From Marinobacter salinus (GTDB lineage Bacteria > Pseudomonadota > Gammaproteobacteria > Pseudomonadales > Oleiphilaceae), in assembly GCF_001854125.1 (NCBI RefSeq), contig NZ_CP017715.1, positions 3,534,001 through 3,598,000 on the forward strand: a stretch of 64,000 nt of DNA, written 5' to 3'. The stretch's first letter is position 1. Each line of letters opens with the position of its first letter. The notes under the pieces are model-generated. The model made no database searches. It saw only the letters and a list, made by a program, of their open reading frames with translations, and had not been told where the DNA came from. Below, in pieces: positions 9,912 to 18,747 of this stretch. Position numbers and translations under genes: made by a program.

Positions 9912-10691
9912 ATGCCCCGCTTTGCCGCTAATCTGTCCATGCTGTTCACCGAGGTTGATTTCACAGAACGGTTCGCCCGCGCTCGTGCTGCTGGCTTCGA
10001 GGGTGTGGAATATCTCTTCCCCTATGCCTATCCGAGCGACCTCCTGGCCCGGTTGCTCAATGACAACAACCTTACCCAGGTGTTATTCAATCTGCCTCCG
10101 GGAGACTGGGATGCCGGCGAACGGGGTATTGCCTGCCTGCCAGACCGGGTGGAGGAGTTTCGTGCGGGGGTTGATCAAGCGCTCGACTACGCCAGGGCCC
10201 TCGGCTGCAGGCAGCTCAATTGCCTGGCGGGCCTGAGGCCTGCGACCCTGGACGAGGATACCGCCTGGCAAACCCTGGTGGCTAACGTGGATTATGCGGC
10301 GGAGCGGCTGGCGGCAGAGGGTATAACCTTGTGCCTGGAAGCCATTAATTCCCGGGTGGATATGCCGGGCTTTGTGCTCGATACGTCCGGCAAAGTCATG
10401 TCGGTGATTGAGGAGCTGGACGGAAGCAACATACGGCTGCAGTACGATCTGTACCACATGCAGATCATGGAAGGCGACCTGATTCGCTCCCTGGAGTGCC
10501 TGCTGCCCTGGATCGGCCATATCCAGTTTGCCGATAATCCGGGCCGTCACGAGCCGGGGACCGGAGAGATTAACTTTTCGAATGTTTTTGCGGCGATCGA
10601 CGGGATGGGGTATGAAGGCTGGGTAGGCGCAGAATACCGGCCTTCGGCCGAAACGAGTGATACCCTGGGGTGGTTTGATGGCTGGAGCTGA
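9912..10691 (+). CDS. hyi: Hydroxypyruvate isomerase (TIM-barrel, Hyi family)
   Basis: Hyi interconverts hydroxypyruvate and tartronate semialdehyde. The 259-residue sequence opens MPRFAANLSMLFTEVDF, typical of the family. It carries the metal/catalytic residues of the xylose-isomerase-like barrel: Glu in LCLEAINSR, Asp and His in QYDLYHMQIMEGD, and Glu in GAEYRPS. The ATG at 9912 is chosen because homologues begin at MPRFAANLS and the gene then follows its partner without overlap. Confidence 0.9.
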   Translation: MPRFAANLSMLFTEVDFTERFARARAAGFEGVEYLFPYAYPSDLLARLLNDNNLTQVLFNLPPGDWDAGERGIACLPDRVEEFRAGVDQALDYARALGCRQLNCLAGLRPATLDEDTAWQTLVANVDYAAERLAAEGITLCLEAINSRVDMPGFVLDTSGKVMSVIEELDGSNIRLQYDLYHMQIMEGDLIRSLECLLPWIGHIQFADNPGRHEPGTGEINFSNVFAAIDGMGYEGWVGAEYRPSAETSDTLGWFDGWS

Positions 10692-10806
10692 CCGTCGCCA
10701 TAGGCGACACCCTCTTACAAGATCGTAACTGGCCGGCTTTGCTACTTCTTCGTACCCTTGTGATCAAGAAAGCCGTTAATGTAATCCGCTATCGGGAGGA
10801 ACGCCG

Positions 10807-11487
10807 GTGAAAGCACTGGTAATCGAAGACGATCAGGACGTAGCCAATTACCTGGTCAAAGGGCTGAAGGAATCCGATTTCGTTGTGGATCACGCTGCCG
10901 ACGGAAAAGAAGGCATGATGATGGCGGCCAGTGAAGACTACGACATCATGATCGTGGATCGCATGCTTCCGGGAATGGACGGCTTGTCCATCATCAAGAC
11001 GGTGCGAGCGACAGGCAACCAGGTGCCGGTGTTGATTCTGAGTGCGCTGGGCGATGTTGATGACCGCGTTGAAGGTTTAAGAGGGGGCGGTGATGATTAT
11101 CTCACCAAGCCTTTCTCCTTCACGGAACTGCTGGCGCGGATTGAGTCGTTGATCCGTCGTAACCGACAGGCTGCAGAAACGGAGACCGTGCTGCGCGTCG
11201 CGGACCTGGAAATGGACCTTCTGGCTCGCACAGTCAAGCGGGCCGGTCAGAACATCGATGTTCAGCCCCGTGAGTTCCGGCTGCTGGAATACCTGATGCG
11301 CAACGCGGGTCAGGTGGTTACCCGGACTATGCTGCTTGAGAAGGTATGGGATTATCACTTCGATCCCCAGACCAACGTGATCGATGTGCACATCAGTCGC
11401 CTGCGGGCGAAGATCGATAAGGAATTCGATACACCCCTGCTGCAGACCATCCGGGGTGCAGGGTACATGTTACGTGAAACTGCTTAG
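10807..11487 (+). CDS. OmpR-family response regulator
   Basis: The 226-residue product has an N-terminal receiver domain with acidic pocket EDDQD, phospho-acceptor Asp in IVDRMLPGMDG and Lys in LTKPFSF. A C-terminal winged helix follows (QPREFRLLEYLMRNAGQVV to HISRLRAKID). GTG start preceded by GGGAGGAA. It overlaps its kinase gene by 14 bp, so they form a matched pair. The signal and targets are unknown. Confidence 0.93.
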   Translation: MKALVIEDDQDVANYLVKGLKESDFVVDHAADGKEGMMMAASEDYDIMIVDRMLPGMDGLSIIKTVRATGNQVPVLILSALGDVDDRVEGLRGGGDDYLTKPFSFTELLARIESLIRRNRQAAETETVLRVADLEMDLLARTVKRAGQNIDVQPREFRLLEYLMRNAGQVVTRTMLLEKVWDYHFDPQTNVIDVHISRLRAKIDKEFDTPLLQTIRGAGYMLRETA

Positions 11488-12946
11488 CCAGCTCAGGACC
11501 TCGTCCTTTCAGCTTGCCCTGCTGTACATGGTGGTGTTTGCCACCTCGGTATTCTTGTTGCTGGCCTTTATCTATTGGCGTACAGCGGGTTTTATGACCG
11601 CTCAGACCGACGAAACCATTGAAGCTGAGATCGCCGGTCTGGCGGAGCAGTACCGTGGCCGTGGGGTGAACGGCCTCATCACCATCATCCGCGAGCGGGT
11701 AGCCCGTGACCCGAACGCCAAATCCATCTATCTGCTCACGACAGACGATTTTCTGAAACTTGCCGGCAATATTGAGTCCTGGCCGGAGGGCGCACGCTCC
11801 GACAGTGGCTGGATAAATTTCACCCTCGACGATTCGGTAGGCTGGATGGGGCCAAAACGTCTGGCTCGCGCCAGAATCTTTGAAGTCCAGGGTGGGTTGC
11901 GCCTGCTTGTGGGTCGTGATGTTGACGAACTGACCAGCCTGAAACGGGTGATAGAGACCGCAATCAACTGGGGCATGGGGATTACCCTGGCGCTTGCGTT
12001 GCTGGGTGGCTTTCTGATGAGCCGCAGTACGACCCGCCGGATTGAGGTTATCAACAATACCTCCCGCCGAATTATGAACGGACATCTGTCCCTGCGAATC
12101 CCCACCCGGGGAACAGACGACGATTTTGATCAGTTGGCAGAAAACCTGAATCAGATGCTGGACCGGATTGTGTACCTGATGGAAGGGATTCGTCACGTTT
12201 CCGACAGCATTGCCCATGACTTGAGAACACCACTGACCCGGCTGCGAAACCAGCTGGAAAATACCCTGATGTCGGTCGATAACGACGAGGCCCGCGAGCA
12301 GGCGGGACGAGCTGTCGCGGAAGCAGATCAGCTGTTGGCCACCTTCAATGCCCTGTTGCGCATTGCGCGACTGGAAACCCGGGGCAATACCGCAGACATG
12401 AAACCGGTGTCCCTGGATGAGCTGGTGACCGATGCCTGTGAGCTGTACGAGGCCCTCGCGGAGGACAAGGATCAGAAGTTCCAGCAGGAGCTTGAAAGCG
12501 GAGTGATGATTGAAGGCGATCGCGATCTTTTGTTCCAGATGGTCAGTAACCTGATCGATAACGCGATCAAATACACGCCGGAGCACGGTGTCATTGGGGT
12601 ATCGGTGAGGAAAGAAGATAGCGAAGCGGTCTTCGAAGTACGCGACAGTGGTATCGGAATTCCCGATGACGAAAAAGACCAGGTGTTCCAGCGTTTTTAC
12701 CGGGTTGGCAAGAGCCGCTCTCTGCCAGGCAATGGCTTGGGCCTGAGTCTGGTCAGCGCGGTAGCCGAGATCCACAAGGGTCGAATCTTACTCTCCGACA
12801 CCCATCCGGGGGAGTCTTCGCCTGGCCTGACTGTCGCGATTCGCATGCCCGCGTTCACGGGCGCCCGTAAACGCATCAAGGCCGAACCGGCTGCTGGCCC
12901 AGCCGGAGAGGAAACCGGCAGTCCGACTGAAACCAGCGGTGTCTGA
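11474..12946 (+). CDS. Sensor histidine kinase paired with the OmpR-type regulator
   Basis: I take the GTG at 11474 (VKLLSQLRTSSFQLALLY) as the start, giving 490 residues; longer in-frame upstream sequence lies inside the regulator gene. There are membrane helices at about 15-37 and 160-180 with a periplasmic sensor between. HAMP, HisKA (His in DSIAHDLRTPLTRL), and HATPase_c with N box NLIDNAIKY and GLGLSLV follow. The Pro/Glu/Thr-rich tail of about 25 residues is dispensable-looking. It is co-translated with the regulator. Confidence 0.93.
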   Translation: MKLLSQLRTSSFQLALLYMVVFATSVFLLLAFIYWRTAGFMTAQTDETIEAEIAGLAEQYRGRGVNGLITIIRERVARDPNAKSIYLLTTDDFLKLAGNIESWPEGARSDSGWINFTLDDSVGWMGPKRLARARIFEVQGGLRLLVGRDVDELTSLKRVIETAINWGMGITLALALLGGFLMSRSTTRRIEVINNTSRRIMNGHLSLRIPTRGTDDDFDQLAENLNQMLDRIVYLMEGIRHVSDSIAHDLRTPLTRLRNQLENTLMSVDNDEAREQAGRAVAEADQLLATFNALLRIARLETRGNTADMKPVSLDELVTDACELYEALAEDKDQKFQQELESGVMIEGDRDLLFQMVSNLIDNAIKYTPEHGVIGVSVRKEDSEAVFEVRDSGIGIPDDEKDQVFQRFYRVGKSRSLPGNGLGLSLVSAVAEIHKGRILLSDTHPGESSPGLTVAIRMPAFTGARKRIKAEPAAGPAGEETGSPTETSGV

Positions 12947-12949
12947 TTC

Positions 12950-13231
12950 TTACTGGCCGGTGCGGAAGCGGTTTACACGCTTGAACACCGGGCCCAAAAC
13001 GGAATCTGCCCGGCTTTCCACGAGATGGGTAATGTGCTCAAACTGGGAGCGACGACGGTCTACCCTGGCCTGAATGCTGTCCCACTCACCTTCAAGGTGC
13101 CATTGTTCAGCCATGAGGAAAGCCGCTATGTTATGGCGGTTAACCTTGCCGGTAATGCCCATCTGATCAAGCCTGAATCCCAGCGAATCGAGACCGCCCA
13201 AGGCCAGGTTCAACAGTTTTTGAGTGTTCAT
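12950..13231 (-). CDS. Conserved hypothetical protein, 93 residues
   Basis: A soluble, mostly helical small protein (MNTQKLLNLALGGLDSLGFR start) with many charged residues and no signal peptide or Cys pairs. The length and amphipathic character recall phasin-like or envelope-associated small proteins, but I do not recognise a family. GGAG lies 8 bp before the ATG. It ends four bases from the stop of the convergent kinase gene. Confidence 0.65.
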   Translation of the reverse strand: MNTQKLLNLALGGLDSLGFRLDQMGITGKVNRHNIAAFLMAEQWHLEGEWDSIQARVDRRRSQFEHITHLVESRADSVLGPVFKRVNRFRTGQ

Positions 13232-13289
13232 TTAGCAATCTCCGAGACTGGAAAACGGTTAGAAATCTAATGCGCTAACGCTAGCGCTG

Positions 13290-13483
13290 GCTACTAGAGT
13301 GTGCAACCTAATTCCAGGGCCTCGCTCTGTAAAAGCCTGTCAAAAAGGTAATTCATCGGCCACCACGGTGTAATCCTGGAAGTGCATAATGGAAACTGTA
13401 GAAAGAAGCACAACGGCAACCGCCGCATGCTTCTCCCTCCAGCACAGCGCTAGCCTTAACCCCGTTTATTGCGGGGTTTTTTT
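13290..13483 (+). ncRNA. Candidate small RNA ending in an intrinsic terminator
   Basis: This stretch has no convincing ORF but ends in a plus-strand terminator that serves neither neighbour, because both flanking genes are on the minus strand. Just before it is a stem-loop at 13404-13434: outer stem AGAAGCA/TGCTTCT and inner stem CGGC/GCCG. Two GGA triplets (about 13378 and 13391) lie in single-stranded context upstream. The 5' end is a guess. It could be an sRNA, or a leader for an undetected short peptide. Confidence 0.45.
13458..13483 (+). terminator. Rho-independent terminator, plus strand, of the candidate sRNA
   Basis: Stem AACCCCG (13458-13464) with CGGGGTT (13472-13478), a 7-base loop, then a seven-T run. 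On the minus strand no T run follows the stem, so it is not the greB terminator. Confidence 0.85.
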
Positions 13484-13506
13484 ATGTCGGAATTGCACCC
13501 GGCCCT

Positions 13507-13983
13507 TCACGTTGCATCGTATCGGACTGATTCCACGTACCAGGTTTTTTCACTGACCGGTGTTTTCACATAAACCTCGTCTCCCGGCTCTTTCTTGAGG
13601 CTTGCCCGCGCTATGGGAGCATCAATAGAGACGTAATCTTTTCGTTCGTAGATTTCGTCTGGACCGACAATGCGAAATGTCAGCGTTTCATTGTCATCGT
13701 CAATCAGCTCCACCCACGCACCGAAGAAAATCTTTCCCTCCTGGACTGGCGCGTAATCAACCACGCGAACTTCCTCAAGACGTTTCCTCAGGTACCTCAC
13801 CCTACGATCAATCTCACGGAGCCGCTTCTTGTTGTACTGATAGTCCGCGTTCTCGGAGCGATCGCCAAGGCTGGCGGCCCAGTTAACCTTCTTGGTTACC
13901 TCGGGGCGCTCTTTGCGCCATAAAAAGTCGAGTTCTTCCTGAAGCTTGTCAAAGCCTTCTCGGGTAATAAGATTCGTTTTCAT
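13507..13983 (-). CDS. greB: Transcription elongation factor GreB
   Basis: GreB rescues backtracked RNA polymerase by stimulating transcript cleavage. The ATG at 13983 gives 158 residues starting MKTNLITREGFDKLQEEL, as in the family. A coiled-coil N-domain carries the catalytic acidic tip (GDRSENADYQYNKKRLREID) and a C-terminal FKBP-like domain follows. In-frame sequence upstream of this ATG looks non-coding. The REID/RYLRKRLEEV stretch and length favour GreB over GreA. Confidence 0.93.
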   Translation of the reverse strand: MKTNLITREGFDKLQEELDFLWRKERPEVTKKVNWAASLGDRSENADYQYNKKRLREIDRRVRYLRKRLEEVRVVDYAPVQEGKIFFGAWVELIDDDNETLTFRIVGPDEIYERKDYVSIDAPIARASLKKEPGDEVYVKTPVSEKTWYVESVRYDAT

Positions 13984-14204
13984 ACTTTCACAGCCAGTTT
14001 CCGGAATTTGCCTATCATCTATGGTGGTCGCGTTCAGTACAACGTTGTCATGGGGTAGTGCTTCCACTGCGGGAACTCCATGAGGACAAGTGAAAAGCGT
14101 CACAGAATCGTCGACTGCATGAGCATGCCAGCATTAATGTGGATAAACTGATCAAAAATTGTCATATCTTGTGGCGAATGGATCAGTTAGCCAGGATTTC
14201 AGTT

Positions 14205-14678
14205 ATGGATGAATTGTCGGGGATGAGCAAGGCGAGGGGATTCTTGGGGCGTTCGGCTTTGGTTGCCGGCTTTGCCATGGCCATTGGGTATTCCGCCATC
14301 GCGACCGCCCAGAGTGAAACCACTGTGCAGAACCAGGACGGTGCTTTCAGTTACCAGGAGCGGTCGACCATCGACAATATCCCCCTTCGCTCGATTGAAG
14401 AGGACGTTCTGGCCAACACGGTCATTGAGGGAGGGCTTGCTGCACCGGCCGCAGGGGTACCCGTAACACCCGGCAAGGAGGATGACTTTTACCTCGATCC
14501 GCTATCGTTGCAGCCGGGCGATAGCCGCACCGACCTTGGGCGATCCGAGATTCCAGTCGATATCCGGTTCAGCAATCCTAAATCCGTACCGGGGCAGACT
14601 CACAGCAACAACTATGTCATTCGCGCGCCCCAGAACCGTATCTACGACGCTCTAAACGTTAATATGACAGAGCGTTAA
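14205..14678 (+). CDS. Secreted hypothetical protein
   Basis: From ATG 14205 the product has 157 residues: a basic region and hydrophobic signal peptide (about residues 7-35, cleavage after ATAQ likely), then a low-complexity acidic/polar mature part without Cys. AGGAT precedes this ATG; ATGs further up- and downstream are alternatives. I do not recognise a family. Its stop overlaps the stop of the convergent integrase-like gene by four bases. Confidence 0.6.
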   Translation: MDELSGMSKARGFLGRSALVAGFAMAIGYSAIATAQSETTVQNQDGAFSYQERSTIDNIPLRSIEEDVLANTVIEGGLAAPAAGVPVTPGKEDDFYLDPLSLQPGDSRTDLGRSEIPVDIRFSNPKSVPGQTHSNNYVIRAPQNRIYDALNVNMTER

Positions 14679-14989
14679 GCGGCCGCTGCAGGGTCGCCCA
14701 GGGTCGATTTCCCCAACACGTCCTCATAGAAAAACGCCAATGCCTGAGAGGCCTGATTCAGGCGTGCCCTGGAAACACGAATGCGATCATTCAGATAGGT
14801 CAGGAACTGCTGACGATCTTCGCTTGCCAGCGCTTCCGGGTCCTTCAGATCATTAAACAGCACGAAGCGGCTGATCCAGTGCAGGTAGGTTTGCTCAGCG
14901 CGGTGGTTCAGCTGATGCTTGCGGATGGCTTCCTTGACACGGCCCACAAGGCCGGGCTGGGATTGTTCCAGCGCCTCGGTAATATCCAT
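14675..14989 (-). CDS. Free-standing integrase core-binding (SAM-like) domain protein
   Basis: The 104-residue product matches, from memory, the N-terminal core-binding domain of integron integrases: the block HRAEQTYLHWISRFVLFN resembles the IntI block LRTEQAYVHWVRAFIRFH, and QASQALAFFYEDVLG resembles QALAALLFFYGKVL. It stops where the catalytic domain of a tyrosine recombinase should begin, and the adjoining sequence belongs to the convergent gene. No R-H-R-Y catalytic residues are present, so it cannot recombine DNA by itself. The ATG at 14989 has GGACGGA upstream. It may be a conserved small DNA-binding protein or an integrase remnant. Confidence 0.8.
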   Translation of the reverse strand: MDITEALEQSQPGLVGRVKEAIRKHQLNHRAEQTYLHWISRFVLFNDLKDPEALASEDRQQFLTYLNDRIRVSRARLNQASQALAFFYEDVLGKSTLGDPAAAA

Positions 14990-15075
14990 TTTCAATCCGT
15001 CCGTTAGAAGAGTCGTTCTTATAATGGGCGCATCTTATGACAACCGTTTGACCGTCGCAAAACTTTTCTGAGGAA

Positions 15076-15109
15076 GATTGATCCCGGTCATTAGAGACCG
15101 GGATCAATC
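15076..15109. terminator. 14-bp perfect inverted repeat, probable terminator of the acyl-CoA-binding protein gene
   Basis: Arms at 15076-15089 and 15096-15109 (GATTGATCCCGGTC and its complement) enclose a six-base loop. It starts 18 bp after the stop of the gene at 15127-15387. No long T run follows on the minus strand, so termination efficiency is uncertain. Confidence 0.55.
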
Positions 15110-15126
15110 AAAATTGTTTGAGCGGA

Positions 15127-15387
15127 TTACTTCAGGGATTCCAGCTTATCGATGTACTTTTGCATGGCATCGTCACTGGACATACCTTTGGCTTTCTCCC
15201 AGGCGTCGTATTTCGCGCGGCCGACAAAATCCATCATGCCTGGGCGCTTGCCGGAGACGTCGCCTTCGGTGGCCTGTTTGTAGAGCGCGTAAAACTCCAG
15301 TTTCAGCTCATTAGACGGCTTGAAATCCCCTTCGGCGTTCTGGATATAGTTAACGGCTTCGTCGAATCTGGCCTTCAGGTCACTCAT
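15127..15387 (-). CDS. Acyl-CoA-binding protein
   Basis: The 86-residue product is a complete ACBP four-helix domain: FDEAVNYIQNAEGDFKPSNELKLEFYALYKQATEGD, here split as residues 9-44, then KRPGMMDFVGRAKYDAWEKAKGMSSDDAM. It keeps the Tyr, Lys and Trp residues that contact the CoA and acyl chain. ACBPs bind long-chain acyl-CoA in the cytoplasm, and they occur in a minority of bacteria. AAGGAG precedes the ATG. It stands alone, not in an operon. Confidence 0.95.
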   Translation of the reverse strand: MSDLKARFDEAVNYIQNAEGDFKPSNELKLEFYALYKQATEGDVSGKRPGMMDFVGRAKYDAWEKAKGMSSDDAMQKYIDKLESLK

Positions 15388-15732
15388 GTCAATCTCCTTT
15401 TTGGTAAGTGTTATGTCCTGACAGGGATGGGCGGAGTATAGCCACAGGGTGGGCGGTCGTCATCTCTGATGATATTCCAGCTTAAGCCGTTCTCCTGACT
15501 ACGTTCCATAATGTAAATATAATGTCACAAGATGATTCATTGAATGGGGGAAATGTTGCAGTTGCGTATATTCCCCTATAATAAACAAGGCTTTATGCGT
15601 AGGGTGGAGTATTACATATAGTTTAGGCTGATCCTCGTAGTCCTTCGCTGTCAAAGACTCGATAGCGGTCAGGTGAAGTCAGGTTGCAATAACACGAAAA
15701 TAACGAATATTGCATAGGCAGAAAGCAGAGTA
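15388..15732. other. AT-rich intergenic region upstream of the FIST-GGDEF-EAL gene
   Basis: No gene is seen in these 345 bp. A TATAAT hexamer at 15577-15582 with a TTGCAG about 15 bp upstream is a possible promoter, which would leave a leader of about 140 nt before the ATG at 15733. A weak inverted repeat (GGGGAAAT and ATATTCCCC, about 15546-15576) overlaps it. Confidence 0.4.
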
Positions 15733-18531
15733 ATGAAGATCTACAATCACCTGTTTGAGAGTGATGATTCGTTGACAGCGTTCATAACTGAACGTGCGCT
15801 TTCCTCAATGAATGGACTGCTTCAGGTTTTCTCCGGGGATCTGGACGAGGGCAGGTTGAGCCGTTTGCTGGCGTCACTGCCACGATTGGTCCCTGGGTTC
15901 CGTGTTATCGGCGCTTCCACCAACGGTGAAATCTGTGAAGGGCAAGACCTTCAGAATGAGGTTTTACTCAGCTTTTCAGCGTTCGACGATACCCGGGTCG
16001 AGCTCGTCTATTCACCGGAATCAAGCTACTTGGCTGGTCAGCAACTCGGTGAGGCATATCACGAGACAGACGTTCGGTTAGCCATTGCTTTTGGCAACGG
16101 ACTCGTCGCCAACCCGGAAGAATTTATCAAGGGCTTTACCGGGTCTGCTCCGGACATCTGCCTCGCTGGTGGAAACGCCGGAGACAATAACCGGTTTGAA
16201 CGGACCTTCGTGATTATTGATGGCCATATTCATTACTCCGGAATGGTGTTGGCTTTGCTGAGGAGCGATGTTCTTCAGGTTCATAACAGCTATGTTCTGG
16301 ACTGGGCTCCTATCGGCATCCAGATGGAGGTTACCCGAGCGACTGGTAATGTGCTCTATGAGCTCAATCACAAGCCGGTGACAGAGGTGTACAAATACTA
16401 TCTGGGAGATGAAGTAGCCCGGGATATCCCTCTGACGCTTATGGAGTTCCCGTTGATCAAGATGGCTGGCAAGCAGTTGATTGCCCGTTCTCCCGTTGGC
16501 GAGGCTGAAGACGGTGGGTTGATCTTCGCTGGCAGCTTTGAGGAGGGCGAGCTTGTTCAGTTCGGCGTTGCTGACGTAGGTACCATAACCAATAGCGTTA
16601 AGCGCACTCTTGAAGCGTTCTCCGGCAGACACCCGATAGAGGGGGTCTACACCTATTCCTGCACCGCGCGCAGGTCTTTCCTGCAATCTGTCATCAAGGC
16701 TGAGGTCGGCGCAATTAGCACCATGGGGCCCAATGCGGGATTCTTTACCTACGGAGAGTATTTCTACTCGGCACAGGCAAGCCACCTTCTGAACATCACC
16801 ACTACGTTGGTAACACTCTCCGAACACAATGAAGTCCAACGCAATGTTGCCAGCAATCAGGAAATCACAATTCCCCAGGTTTCCACACTACGTTCTTTGA
16901 CTCACCTTGCTCAAACCACTGCGCGGGAACTCAATCTGTCTATGCAGTTCCTGGAGCAATACAAACATGCTCTGGACAAGACAGCGATCGTAACCAAAAC
17001 CGATGTGGGCGGCAAAATCACCTACGTGAATCGCCTATTTGAATCCATCAGCGGTTACTCCGCTGAGGAAGTAATCGGCAAAAGCCACAGTATGCTCCGC
17101 CATCCGGACATGCCGTCCAGGGTTTTCAGGGATTTATGGCAAACCATTCTCAAAAAAAAGGTCTGGCAGGGTACGATCAAAAACCGGAAGAAAAATGGCG
17201 GGTATTACTATGTGGACACGACCATCGTTCCGATCATCGACCAGAATGGCGATATTCTGGAGTTCATCAGTATCCGCAACAACATAACGGATATCATCCT
17301 CAATCAGGAATTGCTGACGCAACAGCGCACAGACAAGCTTACCGGCCTACGCAGTCGCGCCCGGCTTATCGAAGATCTCACCAACAAACAGCCCAGTCAG
17401 CTGGCACTGATGGACGTACGGAACTTCAAGTCCTTTAACGATTACTATGGCATCACGATCGGCGATCGTATTCTCATTGAACTTGCGGCAGAACTTGAAC
17501 GGTGTTGCCATGATCAGGGCATCATTGTCTATCGGCTGTATGGAGCCAATTTCGCCTTGATGCCAGTCAGCGATATCGAATTCAGCGAGTTCAAAATCAT
17601 ACTGGAAGGCCTGGCCAGAGAGCTTCAGGCGAATCCGATTTCCGTGAATAACGAGCATTTCGATATCGAATTTTTCTTCGGTGTGGGGCGGGGGTCGAAA
17701 AATCTACTGACCTTTGCTGAAACGGCGTTGCAGAGGGTTAAACAGGAAAATACGCCAAACAGTGTTTTTGAACTCAGCGAACAGGATTTCGATCATACGG
17801 AGAACTTTTATTGGCTCAATGAGATTAAGGAAGCACTCAGGGATGGTCGAATGGTTAGCCACTACCAACCCATCGTGAGTGTGTCTGGAGATTCAGGTTC
17901 GGCCAAGCACGAGTCCCTGTTACGGATGATCGGCAGGGATGGTGAGGTTATTTCGCCCTTCCGGTTTCTCGGCCTTGCGAAGAAGTCAAAATACTACCCG
18001 GAGATTACGCGAAAGGTCGTTGCTGATGCTTTTAGCCTGGCATCATCCCGGAACTTCACCGTCAGCGTGAATCTTTCTGCTGAAGACATCGAAAACACCA
18101 GCACGTCTGAATTCATCCTCGGTCAGCTGGCCGAGCACGGCGGTTCCAACCTGATTTTTGAAATCACTGAAACTGAATCTATCCAGGACTATTCCAGGGT
18201 AAAACGGTTTGTTGAATCGATTCGAAGCTTTAACGCACAAATTGCCATCGATGACTTTGGCAGCGGTTATTCCAATTTCTCATATCTCATTGAGCTGCAG
18301 CCGGAATACGTAAAGATTGATGGCTCGATAATCTCCAGGATTCTCTCCGATGAAAAAAGCCGATTGATCACTGAAAGCATTGTGGACATTGCCCACAAAA
18401 TAGGATCAAAAGTCATTGCTGAGTTTGTGAGCAGCGAAGACATAGCGCAGGTGCTTAGAGCTATAAATGTGGACTATTTTCAGGGGTTTCATTTTGGCAA
18501 ACCGGGCCCTTTGGCATATCAGGAACGATAA
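15733..18531 (+). CDS. FIST-sensor PAS-GGDEF-EAL protein, probable cyclic-di-GMP phosphodiesterase
   Basis: The 932-residue cytoplasmic protein has FIST_N (about 25-215) and FIST_C (about 225-360) ligand-sensing domains, a PAS domain (about 420-525), then GGDEF (about 535-685) and EAL (about 695-932). The GGDEF site is YGANF (603-607), so diguanylate cyclase activity is unlikely. In the EAL domain the motif reads ESL (727-729), and the DDFGSGYS motif (D840, D841) and ITETES are kept. A phosphodiesterase is therefore possible, but EGVE is replaced by EFVS. No membrane helices. Confidence 0.88.
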   Translation: MKIYNHLFESDDSLTAFITERALSSMNGLLQVFSGDLDEGRLSRLLASLPRLVPGFRVIGASTNGEICEGQDLQNEVLLSFSAFDDTRVELVYSPESSYLAGQQLGEAYHETDVRLAIAFGNGLVANPEEFIKGFTGSAPDICLAGGNAGDNNRFERTFVIIDGHIHYSGMVLALLRSDVLQVHNSYVLDWAPIGIQMEVTRATGNVLYELNHKPVTEVYKYYLGDEVARDIPLTLMEFPLIKMAGKQLIARSPVGEAEDGGLIFAGSFEEGELVQFGVADVGTITNSVKRTLEAFSGRHPIEGVYTYSCTARRSFLQSVIKAEVGAISTMGPNAGFFTYGEYFYSAQASHLLNITTTLVTLSEHNEVQRNVASNQEITIPQVSTLRSLTHLAQTTARELNLSMQFLEQYKHALDKTAIVTKTDVGGKITYVNRLFESISGYSAEEVIGKSHSMLRHPDMPSRVFRDLWQTILKKKVWQGTIKNRKKNGGYYYVDTTIVPIIDQNGDILEFISIRNNITDIILNQELLTQQRTDKLTGLRSRARLIEDLTNKQPSQLALMDVRNFKSFNDYYGITIGDRILIELAAELERCCHDQGIIVYRLYGANFALMPVSDIEFSEFKIILEGLARELQANPISVNNEHFDIEFFFGVGRGSKNLLTFAETALQRVKQENTPNSVFELSEQDFDHTENFYWLNEIKEALRDGRMVSHYQPIVSVSGDSGSAKHESLLRMIGRDGEVISPFRFLGLAKKSKYYPEITRKVVADAFSLASSRNFTVSVNLSAEDIENTSTSEFILGQLAEHGGSNLIFEITETESIQDYSRVKRFVESIRSFNAQIAIDDFGSGYSNFSYLIELQPEYVKIDGSIISRILSDEKSRLITESIVDIAHKIGSKVIAEFVSSEDIAQVLRAINVDYFQGFHFGKPGPLAYQER

Positions 18532-18747
18532 AAGCTAACTGAGCGAAGAGAGTTTCCCTGGCGCGGGCGCTGGATGTGCCTTGTTATGCGTGCAGGTCGA
18601 GTGTAAGCGTCCGGCCATCAAACCTTGTCAGGTATAGTCGGCAGATCGATGAAAATCGATTTTTGCAGGACCGACTCAGTAGTGACATCATACGCCGCTC
18701 TGCTGCCAGGACGGGCAGCTATTCTTGACGCTGAATAAGGAATGTTC

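Noticed and set aside
10695..10709. GTCGCC/GGCGAC hairpin after hyi as a terminator
   Set aside because: Six-pair stem without any T run; too weak to list.
11393..12775. Long minus-strand open frame opposite the histidine kinase
   Set aside because: The plus strand encodes a complete kinase with all motifs; the minus frame has no recognisable domain and is a typical GC-rich shadow.
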